A stretch of 64,000 nucleotides of DNA, from contig JACKCX010000006.1 in assembly GCA_020633795.1 (NCBI GenBank), forward strand, positions 50,959 through 114,958. The letters run 5' to 3'. Shown here one piece after another: positions 8,688 through 18,117 of this stretch. Below the pieces are notes generated by a model. That model was not told the DNA's origin. It saw only the letters and a list, made by a program, of their open reading frames with translations, and did not search any database. The first letter of the stretch is position 1. The number at the start of each line of letters is the position of its first letter. Origin of the DNA: Erysipelotrichaceae bacterium. Lineage in GTDB: Bacteria; Bacillota_I; Bacilli_A; RFN20; CAG-826. The position numbers were made by a program, and so were the translations under genes.

Positions 8688-9846
8688 ATTTGTCTGTCCC
8701 ATTTGTGGAAATCGAGATCCGAAATTATTCGGAATAAGAAATGGCAAGCCATACTGTCGGTGTTGCTTATTATTTCGCGGCCAAAAGGTTTCCAGTATAG
8801 AAAATCATTCTATAGATGTTTACTATCATCTCGATTATGAACTCTCTAATGATCAAATTGAACTATCAGATACATTATTAACAAACTTCATGCATCATCA
8901 AGATTCTTTGGTTCATGCCGTGTGTGGATCGGGAAAGACAGAAATTGTTTTACGAGTTATCGCATATGCGATTTCCCATGGATTGAAAGTTGGTTTTACC
9001 GTCCCGCGTCGAGATGTCATTATTGAATTATATGGTCGTTTCAAAAATATTTTTAAGACTCTTGATATTGCGTTAATTTACGGTGGACACACGACTAAAC
9101 TTAATGGTGATTTGGTTTGTTGCACAACACATCAACTTTTTCGTTTTGATCATTTCTTCGATTTGCTTATTCTTGATGAAGTTGACGCTTTCCCTTTTAA
9201 CGGCAACGATGTTCTAAATTCATTTTTTAAAAGATCGATAAAAGGGAATTACATTATGATGTCAGCCACACCATCAAAACAGTTGCTGAAAAATTTTAAT
9301 GATAGTGGTGGAAAAATCATTGAACTTTATTCGCGTTTTCATCGTTATCCTCTTCCTGTTCCTGAGTTAATTATCAAGCCAAAAAGATTATTACTATTTT
9401 ACTGTATTAGGTTAATTAAGCAGTTTGAAAAACAAAAGAAACAAGTGTTCATATTCACTCCAACAATTCAGATATGTGAGGAATTGTATGATCAACTGAA
9501 ATTGCTTTGTCCTAAAGGTAATTATGTTCATTCAAAAAATAAGAGCCGCTCTAAAATAATCGAGGATTTTAGAAATAAAAAGTATCATTATTTGGTAACG
9601 ACAGCAATCTTGGAAAGAGGGGTGACCGTAATTAATTTGCAAGTCATTATTTTTCTTGCCAATCATCCAATTTATTCATCGTATTCATTGGTGCAAATAT
9701 CTGGAAGAGTGGGGCGCAAAAAAGAAGCGCCAGAAGGGAGAGTGGTTTATCTTGCAAGCGAGGAAACAAAAAGCATTAGCCAATCTATTCGAGATATTCA
9801 AGCCGCCAATAAAAATTTGCAAAATCTGTTTAAAACCGATACATAA
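8674..9846 (+). CDS. comFA: ComFA-like DNA translocase (DEAD-type helicase) of competence
   Basis: ComFA is an ATP-dependent DNA helicase/translocase needed for import of transforming DNA in Bacillus and Streptococcus. This 390-residue protein has an N-terminal zinc-ribbon (C8, C11, C28, C30/31), Walker A VCGSGKTE, DEVD box LILDEVDAFP, motif III SATPS and motif VI QISGRVGRK in order. I see no Shine-Dalgarno sequence before the ATG, which sits inside a terminator-like hairpin. comFC overlaps its end. Other competence genes are not in the window. Confidence 0.88.
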   Translation: MSAFLFVCPICGNRDPKLFGIRNGKPYCRCCLLFRGQKVSSIENHSIDVYYHLDYELSNDQIELSDTLLTNFMHHQDSLVHAVCGSGKTEIVLRVIAYAISHGLKVGFTVPRRDVIIELYGRFKNIFKTLDIALIYGGHTTKLNGDLVCCTTHQLFRFDHFFDLLILDEVDAFPFNGNDVLNSFFKRSIKGNYIMMSATPSKQLLKNFNDSGGKIIELYSRFHRYPLPVPELIIKPKRLLLFYCIRLIKQFEKQKKQVFIFTPTIQICEELYDQLKLLCPKGNYVHSKNKSRSKIIEDFRNKKYHYLVTTAILERGVTVINLQVIIFLANHPIYSSYSLVQISGRVGRKKEAPEGRVVYLASEETKSISQSIRDIQAANKNLQNLFKTDT

Positions 9847-10417
9847 TTGGAATATATATAGTTTTTTTCATCAATCATGTTCCGTATGTTCAATTTGCCA
9901 AAATAGACTAGTTCCCCTTTTTTACAAATTTAGTATCAATCAAATCCCTTGTTTATCAATATATAAATACGACGATAATATTAAAACATTTCTCTATCAA
10001 GTAAAAGCTTGTTATGATATTGAACTTGCTACTATTTTCTTAGAGCGCTTTGCAAAAGAGTTACATTGCAAATATCATGATTTTTATCTTGTTCCCGCAC
10101 CATCTTTTCACGATGACGATCTTAAAAGAGAATTTAAACATGTTGAAGAAATTTTTAGACCTTTAAATTTACCATTCTTACCAATTGTTGAAAAAACTGC
10201 GCCTTACAAACAAGCCGATCATAATAAGGAGCAAAGAAAAGAAATTAATCTTTATTTAAAATTGAACACAAATAAAAAATTGTATGGTAAAAAAATTTTA
10301 ATTGTTGACGATGTTTTTACTACTGGTTCCACAGTTAAAGCAATCATTAAACTTGTAAAAGGGTTGAAACCGAAGAAAATTGAGGTTCTTGTGATGAGTA
10401 AAACATTCATGAATTAG
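9752..10417 (+). CDS. comFC: ComFC-like phosphoribosyltransferase-domain protein
   Basis: A competence-associated protein with a zinc-finger N-terminus (CKICLKP and a second CSVCSICQ set) and a C-terminal type I phosphoribosyltransferase domain with the PRPP-loop ILIVDDVFTTGST. I place the start at TTG 9752 because GAAGGGAGAG ends about nine bases upstream. The ATG at 9656 would add 32 residues that are only the shadow of ComFA motif VI. With the TTG start the protein has 221 residues and overlaps comFA by 95 bases. The precise role of the PRT domain in DNA uptake is not settled. Confidence 0.82.
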   Translation: MQARKQKALANLFEIFKPPIKICKICLKPIHNWNIYSFFHQSCSVCSICQNRLVPLFYKFSINQIPCLSIYKYDDNIKTFLYQVKACYDIELATIFLERFAKELHCKYHDFYLVPAPSFHDDDLKREFKHVEEIFRPLNLPFLPIVEKTAPYKQADHNKEQRKEINLYLKLNTNKKLYGKKILIVDDVFTTGSTVKAIIKLVKGLKPKKIEVLVMSKTFMN

Positions 10418-10451
10418 CAAGCCGCAATTTAACCTAAACTATGAAATAGTG

Positions 10452-10506
10452 TTAGACTAATCAGCTCTTGAATGATAAGATAGGTAGGCAAATGTTAAGA
10501 ACATTT
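10452..10506 (+). promoter_or_regulatory. Candidate secA promoter and adjacent palindrome
   Basis: TTAGAC at 10452-10457 and TAAGAT at 10476-10481 are 18 bases apart and would start transcription near 10488. At 10490-10506 lies a perfect inverted repeat, AAATGTT-AAG-AACATTT, right at or just after the start point. This is a position where a repressor could act. The hpf gene that often sits before secA is absent here. Confidence 0.35.
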
Positions 10507-10550
10507 ATGATATTAGAAAGGCACATTCTAATTGTGTTGGTGAAGTAATT

Positions 10551-12944
10551 ATGGGATTTTTCGACAGACGAATGTTGAATCAATATGAAAGAGAGGCCAC
10601 AAAAGTTCTTGCTCTAGAAAAAGGAATGGCTTCTTTATCTGATGAAGAATTGAGGGCAAAAACTCCGTATTTTAAAGATTTGCTTGCTCATGGTAAAACT
10701 CTTGATGATATAAAGATTGAAGCTTTTGCTGTTGCGCGAGAAGCTGCCAAAAGAACTCTTGGTGAGTTTCCTTATAAAGTTCAAATTATTGGTGCGCTCG
10801 TCCTTCATGCTGGCGATGTCGCAGAAATGAAAACTGGTGAAGGTAAAACTTTGACAGCAACCATGGCTGTCTATTTAAATGCTCTTGCTGGTAAGGGCGC
10901 GGAAGTTGTCACTGTTAACGAATACCTATCACAACGTGATGCGGATTGGATGGGACAAATTTATCGCTTTCTTGGCTTAACCGTTGGTGTTAACTTGAGA
11001 AGTAAAACAACAGAAGAAAAAAGAGAAGCCTATCTCTGCGATATTACTTATACAACAAATGCTGAACTTGGATTTGATTATCTAAGAGACAATATGGCGG
11101 TTGATATGGAGCATCGCGTTTTACGTGGACTCAATTACTGCATTGTCGATGAAGCCGATTCTATTCTTATCGATGAATCGAGAACGCCTTTAATCATTTC
11201 TGGCGGCGCTAAAACCTCCGCTTCCCAGTACACTGTGGCTGATCGTTTTTGCAAAGCTTTGAAAAAGGAAAAAGATTTTGTTATTGATGTTAAAGAAAAA
11301 ACCGTCAATTTAACGGATGACGGAAACGCTAAAGCAGAAAAAATGTTTGGCATTAAGAATTTGTACAATCCTGAATTTGCCGATTTAGTTCATCGAATTC
11401 ACAACGCTTTAAAAGCCAATTATATTATGGATCGTGATGTCGACTATCTTGTTGATGTCGAAGGACAAGTCCAAATTATTGATCAATTTACTGGTCGTGT
11501 ACTCCCTGGTCGTGAGTGGTCTGATGGTTTACATCAAGCCGTTCAAGCTAAAGAAAACGTTACCATTAAGCAAGAAACCGTCACTATGGCGACAATTACT
11601 TATCAGAACTTCTTCCGCCTATTTAAGAAAATGTCTGGCATGACTGGTACCGCTAAAACCGAAGAAGAAGAATTCCAAAAAATTTATAATATGCGCGTTA
11701 TATGCATTCCCACCAATAAACCTATTGCGCGTACTGATGCTCTTGATTATGTGTATGCACACAAAGCTCCTAAACTCGCCGCTTTAGTTAAGGAAGTTAA
11801 GGAAAGACATGAAAAAGGTCAGCCAATTCTTATTGGTACGGTCTCTGTAGAATCTTCGGAAGAAATTTCCGCCTTATTAACTGCTGCTGGATTAGAACAT
11901 GAAATGTTAAATGCTAAAAACAATGCTCGTGAAGCTGAAATTATCGCCCATTCAGGTGAAAAAGGTCACATCACTTTAGCTACAAATATGGCTGGTCGTG
12001 GAACTGATATTAAGATTAACGATGAAGTGAGAGCTCTTGGCGGATTGTGCGTGTTTGGAACAGAACGACATGAAGCACGACGTATCGACAATCAGTTGAG
12101 AGGTCGTAGTGGACGTCAAGGCGATCCTGGCTTTTCTCGTTTCTATGTTTCATTTGATGATACTTTACTTATTCGTTTTGCCGCCGATAAATATCGAGAT
12201 TGGATTCAAAAACAATTTGGTGATGAAGCTCTTGAAATGAAAATGGTTAGTAACATGATTACAAGTGCTCAGAAGAAAATTGAAGGAATGAACTTTGATA
12301 CTCGTAAAAACTTGCTTGATTATGATGATGTTTTAGCGAAACAAAGACAGATCATTTACGACAAGAGAGATCGTATTATTGAAGGCAAAGATATCAAAGA
12401 TATCATTGAAGAAGTCTTTGATACAACAGGTGACTTCTTAGCACATAAAGCTGTGCCAGTGGGAAGTCGTGAACAATTAGTCTCTGGCGATTTATTAATT
12501 AAACAAGTTGAACCAAGGTTTTTGCCAAGTGGTTCTATTAAGAAATCTTTATATGAAGAGTCACCAGTCGAAGATTGCGGACCAGATTTAGGCTTTATTC
12601 TTCAAGCTCGTTATGAGGAGCGAAAAAAAGAATGGCCCGCTGAAGTTGGTGAGAAAATTGAGCGTGCCATTGTTCTTCATACGATGGATCAAAACTGGAC
12701 CAAACATATTGATGCGATGGCTCGTTTGCGTGAAGGTATTCATCTTCGTAGTTACGCAAATGTCAACCCATTACAAGATTATGTTAATGAAGGATATCGA
12801 ATGTTTAAAGAATGTCTCGAAATATCATCTGTTGATGCTGTTTTGAATCTCTTGAATATTAAAGTTGAACCTCGTGAAGAAGCGAAGCCAGCTGATGTTG
12901 TCTCTGAACAAAAACCTGGCGAATCAGCAAAGGAGAACGGCTAA
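10551..12944 (+). CDS. secA: Preprotein translocase ATPase SecA
   Basis: The motor of the Sec pathway, driving secretory proteins through SecYEG. The 797-residue protein has Walker A KTGEGKT, DEAD-type box VDEADSILID, the helicase C-terminal motif GRSGRQGDPG and the helical scaffold/wing domains (SPVEDCGPDLGFILQARYEE). The C-terminus ends with an acidic EPREEAKPAD stretch and lacks the CxC...CH zinc-binding motif that binds SecB or membranes in many bacteria. The prfB start codon follows one base after the stop, the usual secA-prfB pairing. Confidence 0.97.
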   Translation: MGFFDRRMLNQYEREATKVLALEKGMASLSDEELRAKTPYFKDLLAHGKTLDDIKIEAFAVAREAAKRTLGEFPYKVQIIGALVLHAGDVAEMKTGEGKTLTATMAVYLNALAGKGAEVVTVNEYLSQRDADWMGQIYRFLGLTVGVNLRSKTTEEKREAYLCDITYTTNAELGFDYLRDNMAVDMEHRVLRGLNYCIVDEADSILIDESRTPLIISGGAKTSASQYTVADRFCKALKKEKDFVIDVKEKTVNLTDDGNAKAEKMFGIKNLYNPEFADLVHRIHNALKANYIMDRDVDYLVDVEGQVQIIDQFTGRVLPGREWSDGLHQAVQAKENVTIKQETVTMATITYQNFFRLFKKMSGMTGTAKTEEEEFQKIYNMRVICIPTNKPIARTDALDYVYAHKAPKLAALVKEVKERHEKGQPILIGTVSVESSEEISALLTAAGLEHEMLNAKNNAREAEIIAHSGEKGHITLATNMAGRGTDIKINDEVRALGGLCVFGTERHEARRIDNQLRGRSGRQGDPGFSRFYVSFDDTLLIRFAADKYRDWIQKQFGDEALEMKMVSNMITSAQKKIEGMNFDTRKNLLDYDDVLAKQRQIIYDKRDRIIEGKDIKDIIEEVFDTTGDFLAHKAVPVGSREQLVSGDLLIKQVEPRFLPSGSIKKSLYEESPVEDCGPDLGFILQARYEERKKEWPAEVGEKIERAIVLHTMDQNWTKHIDAMARLREGIHLRSYANVNPLQDYVNEGYRMFKECLEISSVDAVLNLLNIKVEPREEAKPADVVSEQKPGESAKENG

Positions 12945-12945
12945 T

Positions 12946-14068
12946 ATGAAAGACATCGTTGCAATTAAACAACAACTTTGTGCTGTTGGCGAAAAAATCC
13001 GCCAACTCGGGTCTTCTCTTTGACTTTGATAAATTAGATTCGGAAGTAAATATATTAAGTAAAAAAAGCGAAGAGCCTGATTTTTGGAATAATTCCGCGG
13101 CGGCGCTTGAAGTCATTTCACGTCTTAAATATTGCAAAGATTTAGTCGTTAAATATCGAAAGATGTCTAAGGACTTTGAAGATTTATCAGAATTATTATC
13201 GTTAGGGGACGATTCTATTCTTGATCAAATTGATGAAACTCTTCTTTTACTAACAAAAGATGTTAAAGATTTTGAATTGCAAATTCTTTTCAGTGGGGAA
13301 TTTGACAATTTAAACGCCATTATAGAAATTCATCCAGGCGCTGGTGGAACAGAAGCTCAAGATTGGGTCAGTATGCTTTATCGTATGTATATGTGTTATG
13401 CTGATTCCCATCATTTTAAAATTGCCCAAATTTATTATGAGCCAGGTGAAGAAGCAGGAATAAAATCTGTAACATTTAAAATCACTGGTTCTCATGCATA
13501 CGGTTTGTTAAAAAGTGAAAAAGGTGTCCATCGATTAGTGCGAATCTCTCCTTTTGACTCAAACAAAAGACGACACACATCCTTTGCATCTGTCAATGTT
13601 ATTCCTGAATTTAAAAATGATAACATCGATGTACAAATCAACGATGCAGATTTAAAAATTGATACCTATCGAAGCGGAGGAGCGGGTGGCCAAAACGTCA
13701 ATAAAGTGGAAACCGCTGTCCGAATAACACATCTTCCAACTGGAATTGTCGTTTCTTGTCAAATTGAAAGAAGTCAATTGTCAAATCGCGAAGTAGCAAT
13801 GCAAATGTTGAAAGGCAAATTATATTTGCTTGAATTGGAAAAACGAAGCAATGCATTAAAAGGCATTGTAGGTGAAAAGAAAAACATTGAATGGGGAAGT
13901 CAAATCCGCTCATATGTCTTCTGTCCCTATACTTTAGTTAAGGATAATAGAACAGATTACGAAGAAGGAAATGTTGCTTCGGTCATGGATGGAAATATCG
14001 ATGGATTCATCTATTCATATTTACAGAAGGAGGCCAAGGAAAATGAAAAAAATAGTGACAAAAAATAG
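12946..14068 (+). CDS. prfB: Peptide chain release factor 2, expressed by programmed +1 frameshift
   Basis: RF2 reads UGA and UAA. Translation starts at ATG 12946 and reads 25 codons to CTT (13018-13020), followed by an in-frame TGA (13021-13023) and C. A +1 slip at CTT TGA C continues with Asp-Phe-Asp-Lys to the stop at 14068, giving about 373 residues. The SPF codon-recognition tripeptide ([13 protein letters not shown]) and GGQ loop ([10 protein letters not shown]) confirm RF2. The stimulatory Shine-Dalgarno-like element is weak: only GGG six bases before CTT. UGA is therefore a stop codon in this organism. Confidence 0.96.
13018..13024 (+). promoter_or_regulatory. Programmed +1 frameshift site CTT TGA C in prfB
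   Basis: The heptamer CTTTGAC stands at codons 25-26 exactly as in the classical autoregulatory site: low RF2 makes ribosomes pause at UGA and slip by one base. The upstream element here is CTCGGGTCTTCT, so the anti-SD contact would be shorter and further away than the AGGGGG-TAT of Escherichia coli. Confidence 0.93.
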
Positions 14069-15011
14069 TGTAAATCAGTATTTAATGCAAATTCTCGTTG
14101 TTATTCTTGGTTCTTTTTTGCTGGCTTTCGGCAATATTGTTTTTCTTAGTCCAGCAATGATTAATGCTGGTGGATTAAATGGTATTTCTATTATTGTTAA
14201 ATCATTTTTCGCTGAAGGATATCAAGATATCGTTTATAACATAACAACAGCTTCTCTATCAATTTTGCTTTGGATTGTGGGTTTAATTTTTATCGGAAAA
14301 GATTTCGCGATAAAAACTCTCTTATCAACAATTATGGTTCCTGTGGCTACCTTCTTTTTCACTTTTACTCCTGGTGTTAGCGATTGGTGTCAAAATATTA
14401 CATCAGCGATTCTTTCTAGTCCAATGGAAACGGGTGAGATTCTTTTAGCCGGTATCACAGGTGGCGTCATCGTTGGAGTAGGCGTGGCTATTACTTTTGT
14501 TGGCGGTGGCAGTTCTGGTGGTGTCGATGTTATAAGCTTCATTCTAAATAAATATTTAAATATCAAACAATCAATTGGCAGTTTTATAGTGGATGGATCA
14601 ATTATTATCATTGGTTTGTTTGTTATTTTACCGACCGATATGAATTTTCTTGTCAAATGCTTATGCGGAATTTTATCAGCTTTTATTACCGCTATTCTTA
14701 TTGAATATGTTTATGTTGGTGCTCAAACAAGTTATCAAGTCGATATCATCTCTGAGAAATGGAAAGAAATCAGCGCTTATGCTCAAGAAGTATTGGGAAG
14801 AGGCGCGACAATTATTCGAGCGGAAGGTGGATACAAAGGCAAAGAAAGAATTATTCTTAGAGTTGTTTTTGATAAGAGTCAATATCACAAGATTAGAGAT
14901 TTTATTGTAAAAACGGACCCCAACGCTTTTATCACTTTTACGCAGACAAACGCGGTGTATGGTGAAGGTTTTAAAAAAGCTCATGTTAATCGAAAAAATA
15001 TAAAAAAGTGA
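14043..15011 (+). CDS. YitT family membrane protein (DUF2179)
   Basis: A 322-residue integral membrane protein with about five or six hydrophobic segments in its first 220 residues, the glycine-rich [21 protein letters not shown] stretch typical of YitT proteins, and a C-terminal soluble DUF2179 domain ([19 protein letters not shown]). The molecular function of the family is unknown. I use ATG 14043, which has AGGAGG upstream inside the end of prfB; an upstream start at 13971 would merely extend into prfB. It follows prfB with a 26-base overlap. Confidence 0.85.
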   Translation: MKKIVTKNSVNQYLMQILVVILGSFLLAFGNIVFLSPAMINAGGLNGISIIVKSFFAEGYQDIVYNITTASLSILLWIVGLIFIGKDFAIKTLLSTIMVPVATFFFTFTPGVSDWCQNITSAILSSPMETGEILLAGITGGVIVGVGVAITFVGGGSSGGVDVISFILNKYLNIKQSIGSFIVDGSIIIIGLFVILPTDMNFLVKCLCGILSAFITAILIEYVYVGAQTSYQVDIISEKWKEISAYAQEVLGRGATIIRAEGGYKGKERIILRVVFDKSQYHKIRDFIVKTDPNAFITFTQTNAVYGEGFKKAHVNRKNIKK

Positions 15012-15026
15012 CATTTTGCGGAAAAA

Positions 15027-17012
15027 ATGATGGAAGAGGAACATAAATTTACATTAATATCGCCGTATAAACCAACTGGCGATCAACCACAAGCGATTGA
15101 GAAATTAGTGGATGGAATCAACCGCAATTTATCATTTCAGGTTTTGCTTGGCGCCACGGGTACTGGCAAGACTTTTACAATGGCTAATATTATTGAGAAA
15201 GTCCAAAGACCAGTGCTTGTTTTAGTGCACAATAAAACTCTTGCTGGACAACTTTATTCCGAATTTCAAGAATTGTTTCCTCATAACCGCGTCGAATATT
15301 TTGTTTCAAATTTTGATTTTTATCAACCAGAAGCTTATATTCCTAAAACTGATATCTATATTGATAAAAGCGCAGTGATGAATGATGAAATCGAGATGCT
15401 CAGAACATCGGCTATCAATTCAGTCATTGAACGACGCGATACAATTGTCGTCGCTTCTGTTGCTTCGATTTACGGATTAACTGATCCTGATGAATATCGC
15501 AATCTTGTTTTTAATATTCGTATTGGCGAAACTATAAACCGAAGTTCTTTCTTTAAAAAACTTGTTGATGCTCAATATAAAAGAAATAACTTAGATGCTG
15601 TTCCTGGAAGTTTTCGAGTGCGTGGGGATATTATCGAAATTATTCCTGCTAATGCTGAAGCAAATAATGTCATTAGGATTGATACATTTGGTGATGAAGT
15701 TGAGAAAATTCAACAAGTTGACTTATTAAATGGTGAAATAAAACATTCATTTCATTCATATCCAATTTTTCCCGCTTATGATCATGCTTCTACGAGACAA
15801 CGTATTAAAGAAGCCTGTGAAACGATCAAGGTTGAATTAGCTGAAAGAATTAAATTTTTTAAAGAGAATGACAAACCATTAGAAGCTGAGCGCATTGAAA
15901 TTCGCACTAATCAGGATATGGAAAACATGCAAGAATTTGGCATGTGTCCTGGCATTGAAAATTATTCTCGCCACATTGATAAAAGAAAAGTTGGAGAGAG
16001 ACCATTTTGTCTACTAGATTATTATCCAAAAGATTTTCTTCTTTTTGTTGATGAATCTCATGTAACTTTTCCTCAGTTGCGAGGTATGTATAATGGCGAT
16101 CGTTCACGAAAAACAAGTCTTGTTGACTATGGCTTTCGTCTCCCATCAGCATTAGATAATCGGCCTTTAAATTTTGGAGAATTCGAAAAAATAATGCCCA
16201 CTGTTGTTTGCACAAGTGCCACTCCTGGTGATTATGAAATGCAAAAGAGTGATGGGCCCATTGTTGAACAAATTATTCGTCCGACGGGCTTGTTAGATCC
16301 TCGTGTTGAGGTGCGTCCTACACGCGGACAAATTGATGACCTTCTTTCCGAAATTAAAAAGAGAATCCTTGCTCATGAACGAATCATGATTGTCACATTA
16401 ACTATTCGCATGGCAGAAGATTTATCTTCATTTCTAAAAGAAAAAGGTATTAAAGTCGTTTATCTTCATCACGAGACTAAGACTTTAGAAAGAAGCGAGA
16501 TTATCTATCAATTGCGTAAGGGAAAATACGATGTTCTTGTTGGCATCAATCTTTTGCGAGAAGGACTAGATATTCCTGAAGTATCACTAATAGCGATTCT
16601 AGATGCTGATAAAGAAGGCTTTTTGCGCAGCGCTCGTTCTTTGATTCAAATTACTGGTCGAGCTGCCAGAAACGAACACGGTCTAGTAATTATGTATGCG
16701 GATAATATGACTGATTCGATGAAAGTTGCTATTGGAGAAACCAATCGTCGTCGCGATATTCAAAATCGCTACAATATGGAAAATGGAATTATACCTCGCA
16801 CTATCATTAAAGAAATACGCCCGCCAATTCATAATTCTGACAATGAAATCGATGAGATGATTAAGCTGACAAAGCATGGTTCAAGAACTGAAATCGCTCA
16901 ACGAATCAAAGAATTAGAGAAGCAGATGAAACAAGCGGCTCATGATTTTGAATTTGAAAGAGCAGCGGAACTGCGTGACATTATTATCGAAATGAAAGCA
17001 AATATTTCCTAA
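15027..17012 (+). CDS. uvrB: Excinuclease ABC subunit B
   Basis: The damage-verifying helicase-like subunit of nucleotide excision repair. The 661 residues show Walker A GATGTGKTFT, the beta-hairpin region FVSNFDFYQPEAYIP that clamps DNA, helicase motifs through QITGRAARN, and a C-terminal UVR domain (IKELEKQMKQAAHDFEFERA) that binds UvrC. uvrA and uvrC are not in the window. The gene follows the YitT gene by 15 bases and is probably cotranscribed with it. Confidence 0.97.
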   Translation: MMEEEHKFTLISPYKPTGDQPQAIEKLVDGINRNLSFQVLLGATGTGKTFTMANIIEKVQRPVLVLVHNKTLAGQLYSEFQELFPHNRVEYFVSNFDFYQPEAYIPKTDIYIDKSAVMNDEIEMLRTSAINSVIERRDTIVVASVASIYGLTDPDEYRNLVFNIRIGETINRSSFFKKLVDAQYKRNNLDAVPGSFRVRGDIIEIIPANAEANNVIRIDTFGDEVEKIQQVDLLNGEIKHSFHSYPIFPAYDHASTRQRIKEACETIKVELAERIKFFKENDKPLEAERIEIRTNQDMENMQEFGMCPGIENYSRHIDKRKVGERPFCLLDYYPKDFLLFVDESHVTFPQLRGMYNGDRSRKTSLVDYGFRLPSALDNRPLNFGEFEKIMPTVVCTSATPGDYEMQKSDGPIVEQIIRPTGLLDPRVEVRPTRGQIDDLLSEIKKRILAHERIMIVTLTIRMAEDLSSFLKEKGIKVVYLHHETKTLERSEIIYQLRKGKYDVLVGINLLREGLDIPEVSLIAILDADKEGFLRSARSLIQITGRAARNEHGLVIMYADNMTDSMKVAIGETNRRRDIQNRYNMENGIIPRTIIKEIRPPIHNSDNEIDEMIKLTKHGSRTEIAQRIKELEKQMKQAAHDFEFERAAELRDIIIEMKANIS

Positions 17013-17081
17013 TCTTTTATTTGCCTTATGCTTCGGTTTTATTTATGATTATTAAGCAATCAATAGAAAGGATGAACATAT

Positions 17082-17327
17082 ATGTTAAATTGGTATGACT
17101 GGGTCTTAATGGCGGTCGCAATTGTGATCATTATCCTTTGTTTATTGCAAGGTGGTAAATCAGAAGGTGCCTCTGGCGCTATCACTGGTGGTGGATTAAA
17201 TGTCTTTGTTAAGACAAAAGAAAGAGGAGCAGAAAAAGTTGTTTCGATTCTCACTCTCATCGTCGCCATCATCTTCTTCATCCTAGCAATTATTATCAAA
17301 CTTATTCAATCCGGCGCTTCTGCCTAA
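17082..17327 (+). CDS. secG: Preprotein translocase subunit SecG
   Basis: A small component of the SecYEG channel. The 81-residue protein has two hydrophobic helices (about residues 6-22 and 51-75) flanking the conserved QGGKSEGASGAITGG loop. AGAAAGGA precedes the ATG. It follows uvrB by 69 bases and is followed directly by a terminator. Confidence 0.93.
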   Translation: MLNWYDWVLMAVAIVIIILCLLQGGKSEGASGAITGGGLNVFVKTKERGAEKVVSILTLIVAIIFFILAIIIKLIQSGASA

Positions 17328-17338
17328 TTAATAAAATT

Positions 17339-17361
17339 CATTCCCTAGTGGAATGTTTTTT
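17339..17361 (+). terminator. Intrinsic terminator after secG
   Basis: CATTCC and GGAATG pair around CTAGT, followed by six T. It ends the run of genes from prfB/uvrB to secG. The next 220 bases (17362-17582) hold no convincing gene. They contain AGGAGGAGGG before a five-codon reading frame at 17432 and two direct copies of GCATGTATAA at 17465 and 17479. Confidence 0.7.
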
Positions 17362-17548
17362 ATAAAAAAAGTCATCAATGTGATATGCAACCTAAATTCT
17401 GAATAAAACAGGAGGAGGGTTATTATTATAAAATGCACAGCGGAATTTAAACTTGAATGTAACAGCATGTATAAAGAGGCATGTATAATTATCACTTTGA
17501 TGGAATGTTAATCCGTTTAATAGCGATTATTAAAAGATGAAACCGAAA

Positions 17549-17557
17549 TGCTACAAT
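17549..17557 (+). promoter_or_regulatory. Extended -10 promoter upstream of the 17583 gene
   Basis: TGCTACAAT is a TGn extended -10 element (hexamer TACAAT). Transcription would begin near 17564, leaving a short leader with AAGGGG before the ATG at 17583. A weak TTATTA lies 19 bases upstream. Confidence 0.4.
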
Positions 17558-17582
17558 CAAGACATATAAATAAGGGGATTTT

Positions 17583-17996
17583 ATGAATAAGAAAATAATT
17601 ATTTTTATCAAAACTTTGCTGTTATTTGTGGCTCTCTCATTTCTTTTCTTGCCAATTATTTACACGACTCTTTCAACTTTGCCAAATCCTGATCCTTCTA
17701 GTTATTCCTGGATGAGCGTAACTTATATATCTATCCACGCTTATAATAAAACAATCTTTAGCTATATTCTCATTGCTTTAAATTTCGGTCTGCCTTTAAT
17801 TATGATGTCTTTAATCATTGCGAGACTCATTTATGGTGAGAGAATAAAAATTTCCTATATCATTGTTTTGTCATTATGCTTAATCTATTTTATCTTTCTT
17901 GTCGCAACAGGAAATTCACTATTATTTTTAATTCCTGTGATTATTTTTGCTGGTGATATTGTTTACGAGATATTGCTTGTGAAGTTAAAAAAGTAA
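17583..17996 (+). CDS. Small membrane protein of unknown function
   Basis: I do not recognise this 137-residue protein. It has four likely membrane helices (about residues 7-30, 58-80, 92-110 and 113-132), a positively charged start (MNKKIIIFIK) and a basic tail. The ATG is preceded by AAGGGG. A broken paralogue lies at 24096-24458 on the minus strand: it shares the N-terminal MNxKxIxFIKxLL pattern, MMSL-ARL in the middle and LFLIP...DIVYE near the end. No functional clue comes from the neighbours. Confidence 0.75.
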   Translation: MNKKIIIFIKTLLLFVALSFLFLPIIYTTLSTLPNPDPSSYSWMSVTYISIHAYNKTIFSYILIALNFGLPLIMMSLIIARLIYGERIKISYIIVLSLCLIYFIFLVATGNSLLFLIPVIIFAGDIVYEILLVKLKK

Positions 17997-18040
17997 TAGT
18001 CACAATTAATAAAAAAGCGATATCGATAACCATCCATTTA

Positions 18041-18080
18041 TAATAAAACCCCTCTGGTTGGTTAGTCCAACTTTTGGGGC
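18041..18080 (-). terminator. Intrinsic terminator of the 18118-18726 gene
   Basis: On the minus strand GCCCC pairs with GGGG across an inner GTTGG/CCAAC helix with an ACTAA loop, followed by TTTTATTA. It lies about 40 bases beyond the stop codon of the minus-strand membrane protein gene. On the plus strand no T-run follows, so it acts in one direction. Confidence 0.6.
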
Positions 18081-18117
18081 TCATATCAATGCGATGACTT
18101 TTTATTATGTGAATTAC

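Noticed and set aside
17432..17449. Five-codon frame after AGGAGGAGGG.
   Set aside because: Too short to be supported as a gene; possibly a relic or a chance purine run.
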